A stretch of DNA of 11,520 nucleotides from Deltaproteobacteria bacterium (lineage in GTDB: Bacteria; Desulfobacterota; Desulfobacteria; Desulfobacterales; SURF-15), in assembly GCA_024644775.1 (NCBI GenBank), contig JAHEHB010000157.1, positions 1-11,520 on the forward strand, given 5' to 3'. Under the pieces are notes generated by a model. That model saw only the letters and a list, made by a program, of their open reading frames with translations, searched no databases and was not told the DNA's origin. This document shows positions 6,345 to 11,520 of the stretch, one piece after another (position 1 is the first letter of the stretch; each line of letters begins with the position of its first letter). A program made the translations under genes and the position numbers.

Positions 6345-6382
6345 ATGTATGATTCCAATCTGAATATGGGAGGCTCAGTATC

Positions 6383-7513
6383 GTGAAAATCGAGGAGATC
6401 CGAATATTTCGCATTGATTTACCGCTTTCAACTCCCTTTCAACATTCTTCGTCCGGACAGGTGACCGCACTGGAAGAAGTTGTCGCTGCGATACAAACCG
6501 ATACAGGGATCGTCGGCTATGGTGAAGTCAGAGGAAACTGCACGTATGTCACCGGTGACACCCCCGATCGGGTGGTTGCCGCCGCTAATTTTCTCACCCC
6601 CCCTCTCATTGGAGAGTCACTTGAGAATTTTGCTTCCTTGATACAGCGAATGGAACAGGCTATCGTGGGAAACTCCGGAGCCAAAGCCCTGTTGGACATC
6701 GCCTTGCACGATGCCTACGGCCGTGCGCATGATATTCCTGTGTCCACGATCCTTGGGGGGAGGGTGAACAGCCGACTTCCGACCGATGCCAGTATTCCGT
6801 TTGCACCACCCGAGGAAGCGGGTGAACTGGCACGATCGGCCGTGAGAGAGGGCTTTGCGGTGATTAAAGTGAGGGTGGGCAAAGATCCGGCATATGACGA
6901 AGCGCGTCTGGCGGCCGTACGCGGTGTCATGGACAGTGAACCTGGAGGGTCCGGGGTGTTGCTATCCGCAGACGCCAATGGGGCCTGGAATCCAAAAGAT
7001 GCGGTAAGAATGCTTTTGGGATGGGAAAAATATCGATTGAGTGTGATCGAACAACCGGTTGGCGCACATGATATCGATGGGCTTCGGTTTGTACGTGAAA
7101 ATATCTCCATGTCGGTGATGGCCGACGAATCTGCAAAAGGCCCCCGCGAAGTTATGGCGCTTATCGACCGCAAGGCCGTGGACATGCTTCATTTCAAGCT
7201 TATCAAGGCAGGTGGGTTTACCCCCTTACGCACCATGATGTCTATTGCAGAGGCCTCGGGTATTCCCTACATGATCGGTCAGATGGATGAAGGCATGCTG
7301 GCAACGGCCGCGGCGGTCCAGGCAGGGGCTGCATCAACGGCCGAATTTTTCGAAGTCCACGGATACAAGCGAGTCGCGTCACAACCGTTTAAGGGCTTGG
7401 AGATGCGCAATGGATCCATGATCGTTCCTGATGATTCCGGGCTGGGTATCGATGTGGATGAATCGGCCATGAACTGTGTGAACGTCATCAACAAACGAAG
7501 CGATACACAATGA
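6383..7513 (+). CDS. Enolase superfamily enzyme (mandelate racemase / muconate lactonizing type)
   Basis: 376 residues from a GTG start with a well-spaced GGGAGG site. The N-terminal alpha+beta capping domain (MKIEEIRIFRIDLPL to about residue 120) is followed by the beta-barrel. Metal ligands of the MLE type are D197 (SADANGAW), E223 (VIEQP) and D248 (MADES). K272 (HFKLIKAGG) matches the catalytic lysine of the sixth/seventh strand, and E303 lies in GQMDEGMLATAAA. The second-strand KxK motif, which supplies the other acid/base, reads K162-V-R164, so the second lysine is arginine. The superfamily abstracts a proton next to a carboxylate to give an Mg-stabilised enolate; outcomes are racemisation, epimerisation, cycloisomerisation or dehydration. 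It is the first gene of the operon with the ABC importer and the M24 hydrolase, so its substrate is probably what the importer brings in or a product made from it. Exact reaction unknown. Confidence 0.88.
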   Translation: MKIEEIRIFRIDLPLSTPFQHSSSGQVTALEEVVAAIQTDTGIVGYGEVRGNCTYVTGDTPDRVVAAANFLTPPLIGESLENFASLIQRMEQAIVGNSGAKALLDIALHDAYGRAHDIPVSTILGGRVNSRLPTDASIPFAPPEEAGELARSAVREGFAVIKVRVGKDPAYDEARLAAVRGVMDSEPGGSGVLLSADANGAWNPKDAVRMLLGWEKYRLSVIEQPVGAHDIDGLRFVRENISMSVMADESAKGPREVMALIDRKAVDMLHFKLIKAGGFTPLRTMMSIAEASGIPYMIGQMDEGMLATAAAVQAGAASTAEFFEVHGYKRVASQPFKGLEMRNGSMIVPDDSGLGIDVDESAMNCVNVINKRSDTQ

Positions 7514-7576
7514 AATGATTATAAATGGGTAACCGCCTTTCCATTATAACCCGAAACCAACGAGCGATATTTAGCT

Positions 7577-8653
7577 ATGGACACCATTCTGAGGCTCGAA
7601 AACGTCCACAAACAATTTGAGAATCTCCATGTTCTCAAAGACTATAACCTTGAAATGAATGCCGGAGAGTTTTTAACCCTTCTGGGTCCTTCCGGTTGTG
7701 GAAAAACAACCACACTGAATCTGGTCGCCGGTTTTTTGCATCCCGATTCCGGAACGATTTATCTCCGGGGAGAGCCCGTCAACAATGTGGCCCCTCGAAA
7801 ACGAAATCTTTCTATGGTGTTTCAGACATGGGCGCTTTTTCCGCACATGACCGCTTATGAAAATGTAGCATTCGGCTTGAAGATGCAGAGAAAAACAAAA
7901 AATGAAATTGATCGGAAAGTCAAGGAAATGCTGGAAATCGTGAGGCTGCCGGATGTATCCAATAAATACCCCTCACAGCTTTCCGGTGGAATGCGGCAGC
8001 GCCTGGCACTGGCACGTGCGCTAGCGGTAGAGCCCAGCATCCTGTTGCTCGATGAACCACTCAGCAATCTAGACGCGGCGTTAAGAAAAGAGATGCAGGT
8101 GGAGCTCAAACGGATACACGACGAGCTTCGGGTAACCACACTCTTTGTGACCCACAATCAGGAAGAGGCCCTGGTAATGTCGGATCGAATTGCTGTCATG
8201 CGAAATGGGATTATTGTCCGAATGGACGCACCCAGGGAGCTTTACAATGACCCGCAGTCAAAATTCGTATGCAAATTTATGGGCGATGTAAACATCTTCG
8301 AATGCCAAATCAAAGAGATAAGCGAATCGAAAATGATTGTTCAATCAGAAACAATCCGCTTAAAAGTTCCTGTACGAGAAGGTTGTCGGATTGGTGAAGA
8401 AATTACGGTGGCGGTGAGACCGGAGGCCATCGGCGTGAATAAAGAACCTGCCTCCTATGCGGATAATTCTTTAAAAGGAACCGTAAAACAATTAATTTAT
8501 AACGGGAACAGCATTCAATACTATCTCGAGGTTGCGAAAAGAGAGATGATGACGTTGGATTATCAGAAAGCTGTTGGATCCCTTCCGGGAAAAGGCGACA
8601 CCGTATTTGCGGAGTTCGAATCCTCCAGTTTTATGTTCTTGGATCGAGAATAA
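7577..8653 (+). CDS. ABC transporter ATP-binding protein, polyamine/opine-type (PotA-like)
   Basis: 358 residues. The nucleotide-binding domain shows Walker A GPSGCGKTT (37-45), Q-loop Q83 (FQTWALFPHMTAYENV), the signature LSGGMRQR (135-142), Walker B ILLLDEP (155-161), D-loop SNLD (163-166) and switch His193 (VTHNQEEAL). The C-terminal part from about 235 is a TOBE regulatory domain (TVAVRPEAIGV). The Q-loop reads FQTW where most relatives have FQ-x-Y. The protein would power import together with the two permeases directly downstream (25-base gap, then a 1-base overlap). The gene starts 63 bases after the enolase-superfamily gene; the ribosome binding site before ATG 7577 is weak, so translation may be limited. 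In the family, substrates are putrescine, spermidine, opines, 2-aminoethylphosphonate, Fe3+ and similar; which one applies cannot be told. Confidence 0.92.
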   Translation: MDTILRLENVHKQFENLHVLKDYNLEMNAGEFLTLLGPSGCGKTTTLNLVAGFLHPDSGTIYLRGEPVNNVAPRKRNLSMVFQTWALFPHMTAYENVAFGLKMQRKTKNEIDRKVKEMLEIVRLPDVSNKYPSQLSGGMRQRLALARALAVEPSILLLDEPLSNLDAALRKEMQVELKRIHDELRVTTLFVTHNQEEALVMSDRIAVMRNGIIVRMDAPRELYNDPQSKFVCKFMGDVNIFECQIKEISESKMIVQSETIRLKVPVREGCRIGEEITVAVRPEAIGVNKEPASYADNSLKGTVKQLIYNGNSIQYYLEVAKREMMTLDYQKAVGSLPGKGDTVFAEFESSSFMFLDRE

Positions 8654-8678
8654 AGACGGAGAGACAGAGGGATATAGA

Positions 8679-9548
8679 ATGAATACGGTAAAAAGATACC
8701 GTGGATTGTGGTTACTCGCGCCCGGGTTTTTTCTATTGATGATTTTTTTCCTTGTCCCCATGTTTCAATTGTTTCGGATCAGTCTGCTGAAATATGATCC
8801 GGTGCTTCTGTATGTTTCGAAACTTACACTGGAGAACTACCAGAAGTTCTTTTCGGATCCGTATTTTATTAAGATGATCTGGAATTCTCTGAAAATTGGT
8901 TTTTATTCCACGACCTGCACACTTGTCGTCGCCTTCCCCATCGCTTATTATCTCACACGAATTCGAGGCATCGAAAGGACCATTCTGTCAGCCATTTTTT
9001 TACTGCCCATTTTTGTTACGATTCTCGTCACTACATTGGGCTGGTATATCCTTCTGCTTCCCTATGGAATAACCCAGAAGATTCTTTTTTCCCTGGGGCT
9101 TCTCAAAGGGAGGTTGACGTGGCTGCAAAGTTTTCCAAGCCTTATCATCGTCCTGGTTCACCTCCATATTCCGTATGCCATTTTAATTCTGGCCTCGAGC
9201 ATTCAAAATATCTCGGAAGAAAAGCTGAATGCTGCCAAAATACTGGGCGCTTCAACGGCGAAGGTTTTTCAAAAGATCATCATACCGCTTACGATGACGG
9301 GTATTGTATCCAGCGCCATATTGGTATTTGCACTCTCTGTGTCCTCTTACCTGGTCCCGATACTGATCACAGGCCAGAAACTGCGATTGTTACCCATGGC
9401 CATCTTCAGTTATACCGCAGATCTATTGAATTGGCCATTTGCGTCTGCGATTGCAATCATTCTACTGGTCATCGTGTCTGTCGCAACTTATGTGTTCACA
9501 GCCATTACGGATCGTATCACCGGACGCGGAAAATGGGAGGTGGTATAG
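8679..9548 (+). CDS. ABC transporter permease, PotB-like
   Basis: 289 residues from ATG 8679, preceded by an AGAGGG site; the frame is open 35 codons further up but that part overlaps the ATPase gene and is not family-like. An N-terminal membrane helix (LWLLAPGFFLLMIFFLVPM) is followed by an external loop with SKLTLENYQKFFSDPYF and then about five more membrane segments, matching the PotB/6-helix layout. The EAA loop, which contacts the ATPase, is LNAAKILGASTAKVFQKI to IIPL (183-204). It forms the inner-membrane channel with the next permease, whose GTG start overlaps its stop by one base (TAGTG), indicating translational coupling. Confidence 0.9.
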   Translation: MNTVKRYRGLWLLAPGFFLLMIFFLVPMFQLFRISLLKYDPVLLYVSKLTLENYQKFFSDPYFIKMIWNSLKIGFYSTTCTLVVAFPIAYYLTRIRGIERTILSAIFLLPIFVTILVTTLGWYILLLPYGITQKILFSLGLLKGRLTWLQSFPSLIIVLVHLHIPYAILILASSIQNISEEKLNAAKILGASTAKVFQKIIIPLTMTGIVSSAILVFALSVSSYLVPILITGQKLRLLPMAIFSYTADLLNWPFASAIAIILLVIVSVATYVFTAITDRITGRGKWEVV

Positions 9549-10345
9549 TGTCTGCGGGAAAATTACTGAAGGTATTTGTTTATTTGGTCGTTGTCGTCAT
9601 GATCGGCCCCATATTGATTACCGTTCCGGTTGCGATGACGACCACCGGTTACATGACGTTTCCGCCGGTCGGGCTTACATTAAAGTGGTTCGTTTCAGCT
9701 TTTCAGGACAAGATATTGATTGATTCACTGATACGAAGTCTCAACCTTGCGATTGCGGCGTCCTTGTTTTCCATTCTCATCGGGCTTCCTGCGACCTTTG
9801 CCATTGAACGAACGGTATTCAGAGGCAAAAATGCTGTGGAAACCCTGTTTATTGGTCCCAAAATGATACCCCTTATCATTTACGTATTGGCGCTTCTGAT
9901 TTTCTACGAAAAAATCGGGCTTTCGGAAACATTTTTCGGCCTCATGCTGTCGCATATTATTATCTGTCTGCCCTTTTCATTTCGCACATTGTTGGTCGGC
10001 GTCGCATCCCTGGACAGGCGTTTAGAATGGAGTGCGGAAATTTTGGGCGCCGACAAATTTCAGACCTTCTTTCGTGTCGTTCTCCCCCAGATGAAAACGG
10101 GCATGATCGCTACTTTCATATTTACATTCATTCTTTCATTCAATAATGTGACCATGGCACTGTTTATATCAGGTATCGGCAAGCGAACCTTTCCGGTGGA
10201 GATGTTTCAGCGTTTGCATGTCGGTGGTATTACACCTAAAATTCCGGCAATATCTTTTATTCTATCCATATTTGGTGTCCTATTGTTTATTATCGCCGAC
10301 AGAACCGTCGGCGTTTTCAGATATCTCGGCGGAGGCCGAGAGTGA
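9548..10345 (+). CDS. ABC transporter permease, PotC-like
   Basis: 265 residues from a GTG that shares one base with the stop of the preceding permease. The frame is open well upstream (to 9119), but that part is antiphase reading inside the first permease gene. Six hydrophobic segments are seen, starting with VFVYLVVVVMIGPILITVPV, and the periplasmic loop carries TFPPVGLTLKWFVSAF, typical of PotC-like subunits. The EAA loop is LEWSAEILGADKFQTFFRV to VLPQ (159-181). It pairs with the PotB-like subunit. No periplasmic binding protein gene is present between the ATPase and the M24 gene. Two stem-loops lie at the very end of the coding region. Confidence 0.9.
   Translation: MSAGKLLKVFVYLVVVVMIGPILITVPVAMTTTGYMTFPPVGLTLKWFVSAFQDKILIDSLIRSLNLAIAASLFSILIGLPATFAIERTVFRGKNAVETLFIGPKMIPLIIYVLALLIFYEKIGLSETFFGLMLSHIIICLPFSFRTLLVGVASLDRRLEWSAEILGADKFQTFFRVVLPQMKTGMIATFIFTFILSFNNVTMALFISGIGKRTFPVEMFQRLHVGGITPKIPAISFILSIFGVLLFIIADRTVGVFRYLGGGRE
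10294..10341 (+). other. Twin hairpins at the end of the second permease gene
   Basis: CGCCGAC-AGAACC-GTCGGCG (10294-10313) is followed by TTTT. It is followed closely by TCTCGGC-GGAG-GCCGAGA (10324-10341). Both stems are perfect 7-bp, GC-rich, and both lie within the last 20 codons of the permease gene. The first has a short T-run and could end part of the transcripts; together they could protect the 3' end of the transporter mRNA and lower expression of the M24 gene. Confidence 0.45.
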
Positions 10346-10422
10346 GTTGGATTTTCGATTTACAAATTTCGATTTTGAAATATGTCTTGTGAAAATTGCG
10401 CTACTTACGAAGGAGGAAGATC

Positions 10423-11520
10423 ATGAATGCTAAAAGAAAACTGGATATACCGTTTCCACAAGAAGAATACGATCGGCGCCTGGCTGCAGTCCAGAAAGAG
10501 ATGGGCTCACGAAATATCGATGTGCTTCTCCTGTTTGCCCCGACCAATCTTTTTTATCTCGCTGCGTATCACACCATCGGATATACCAACTACCAATGCC
10601 TCCTGGTACCCCGGAACGGTACACCGGTACTGGTGGTGAGGCTCCTTGAAAAACCGATAGCCGAAGCATCCTCCTGGCTGGATGAGGTGTTTGCCTATGA
10701 AGATCACGAGGACCCTGCCAGCGCTGTAAAACGCGCACTGGAGGAAACCGGCTGGATATCGCAACGGCTTGCGGCCGAGCAGACCAGTCCGTTTCTGAGC
10801 GCAAAACAATACATGCACCTTCAGGATATTGTGGGGAAACCGTTTGTGGACGGATCCGGTATCGTGGAAGCTGTCCGGGTGATTAAGTCACCCCTTGAGC
10901 TGGCGTGTTATCGTTCCGCTGCCAAATGCACCGAAGCGGGATTGACCGCATTGCTGGGCGCCATTGCCGAAGGGAAAACCGAAAACGAGGTGATCGCCGA
11001 ATGCTACAAGGGCATGGTGGCTGCCGGAAGTGAATTCTTCAGCAGCGGCCCGATTCTTAATTCCGGTGGAAAATCGGGCATCGCCCATACGACCTTTAAA
11101 CGCCGCGTATTGAAACGGGGAGATGCCATGATTATAGAAATCGGTGGTGTCTGGCATCGGTATTCGGCGCCACTGATGCGAACCGCGGTGGTTGGGGAAG
11201 CCTCTGATGAAATCCGCCGCATGTATGATGCCTGCGTTGAAGCGCTTGAGGCAACGATGGCGGCGATAAGGCCCGGTGTCCGTTCTGAAGACGTCCAAGC
11301 CGCCTGTCAGGCAGTAATCGACAAACGTGGATACGAACCCAATTTCCGCAAACGTATCGGATACAGTGTCGGCGTCGGGTTCGCCCCCGGCTGGGGTGAA
11401 GGGCACATTATGGACATCAAACATCATGATGATCGTGAACTGAAACCGGGGATGGTCTTTCATTTGGTACCGGCCTTACGGCAGAACTGGGATTTCGGTG
11501 TTGGGCTGAGTGAAACCATT
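10423..11520 (+). CDS. M24 family hydrolase, creatinase/ectoine-hydrolase type (3' truncated by window)
   Basis: 366 residues are visible; only the extreme C-terminus is missing. The ATG has a very strong AAGGAGG site (10410-10416). The N-terminal creatinase-type domain (FPQEEYDRRLAAVQKEM, then NIDVLLLFAPTNLFYL) leads, through VEAVRVIKSPLELACYRSAA (148-167), to the pita-bread catalytic domain. In metallo-members the ligands are Asp, Asp, His, Glu, Glu. Here the first position is E239 (IIEIGGV), the second is within YSAPLMRT with no Asp, the usual GHG histidine is in IGYSVGVGF with Ser, the next Glu is in FHLVPAL with Val, and only E364 (GLSETI) remains. H222 (SGIAHTTF), E239 and E364 match the metal-independent creatinase layout. 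The tract GWGEGH is typical of the creatinase/DoeA branch. It probably hydrolyses a C-N bond of an amidine or amide compound imported by the neighbouring ABC system. The gap to the transporter is 77 bases. Confidence 0.85.
   Translation, partial: MNAKRKLDIPFPQEEYDRRLAAVQKEMGSRNIDVLLLFAPTNLFYLAAYHTIGYTNYQCLLVPRNGTPVLVVRLLEKPIAEASSWLDEVFAYEDHEDPASAVKRALEETGWISQRLAAEQTSPFLSAKQYMHLQDIVGKPFVDGSGIVEAVRVIKSPLELACYRSAAKCTEAGLTALLGAIAEGKTENEVIAECYKGMVAAGSEFFSSGPILNSGGKSGIAHTTFKRRVLKRGDAMIIEIGGVWHRYSAPLMRTAVVGEASDEIRRMYDACVEALEATMAAIRPGVRSEDVQAACQAVIDKRGYEPNFRKRIGYSVGVGFAPGWGEGHIMDIKHHDDRELKPGMVFHLVPALRQNWDFGVGLSETI

Noticed and set aside
6715..7185. Minus-strand open frames inside the enolase-superfamily gene
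   Set aside because: They are shadow frames, with serine/proline-rich translations and no ribosome binding site.
7517..7550. An imperfect TTATAA-ATGG / CCATTATAA hairpin between the enolase-superfamily and ATPase genes
   Set aside because: It is AT-rich with a bulge and a long loop and has no T-run; a terminator here would also conflict with the operon layout.
9119..9547. An ATG-started upstream extension of the second permease
   Set aside because: It reads through the first permease gene out of frame and is not hydrophobic; the GTG at 9548 gives the right family length.
10888..11463. A minus-strand open frame of 191 codons inside the M24 gene
   Set aside because: It is antisense to a recognisable hydrolase and has no family pattern; the plus-strand M24 frame is open to the window end.
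1..11520. CRISPR arrays, tRNA or rRNA genes, transposases, phage or defence genes
   Set aside because: None were seen on either strand by reading; the repeats found are single short dyads or the cupin duplication.

Overview
The window looks like chromosomal DNA of an anaerobic bacterium. The best guess is a deltaproteobacterial lineage (Desulfobacterota-like). The hints are an iron-sulfur flavoprotein, several redox and oxidoreductase-like genes, a relic that reads like PfaA-type polyunsaturated fatty acid synthase, and moderate base composition. This assignment is inference. No rRNA, tRNA, CRISPR array, integrase or transposase was seen.

Left part (1-2920). The window opens inside the C-terminal part of a SelA-like PLP-dependent enzyme (+). 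A single-domain cupin (+, TTG start) and a VOC/glyoxalase-fold protein (+) follow. The VOC frame appears to have lost its natural stop and runs into the convergent flavodoxin-like gene (-). An aldo/keto reductase (-) lies upstream of the flavodoxin in the same direction.

Middle debris zone (2921-3911). No intact gene is found here. In order it holds a CAGGTGTCAG-type inverted repeat, a strong orphan bidirectional terminator hairpin, about 100 codons resembling the KS-AT linker of a PfaA-type PUFA synthase, and then a 78-bp fragment 83% identical to the 3' end of the cupin gene at 569-892. The two cupin segments form direct repeats around the VOC/flavodoxin/AKR block, so this area has been rearranged.

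Right-centre (3912-6318). A secreted dienelactone-hydrolase-family protein (-) and an Isf-type flavoprotein with a compact CX2CX2CX5C cluster motif (-) are followed by a metallo-beta-lactamase-fold gene (+) broken by an apparent 1-base deletion.

Catabolic operon (6315-11520, all +). A near-consensus sigma70 promoter drives an enolase-superfamily enzyme (GTG start), then a complete polyamine/opine-type ABC importer core (ATPase and two permeases, the permeases overlapping by 1 nt), then an M24 'pita-bread' hydrolase of the creatinase/ectoine-hydrolase type cut by the window end. The arrangement suggests uptake of a small amidine, amide or amino-acid-like compound, followed by enolate-type isomerisation or elimination and C-N bond hydrolysis. 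No solute-binding protein lies in the window. Both enzymes carry unusual active-site residues: KxR instead of KxK in the enolase-fold protein, and loss of most metal ligands in the M24 protein. This operon is the best candidate for an uncharacterised pathway here.
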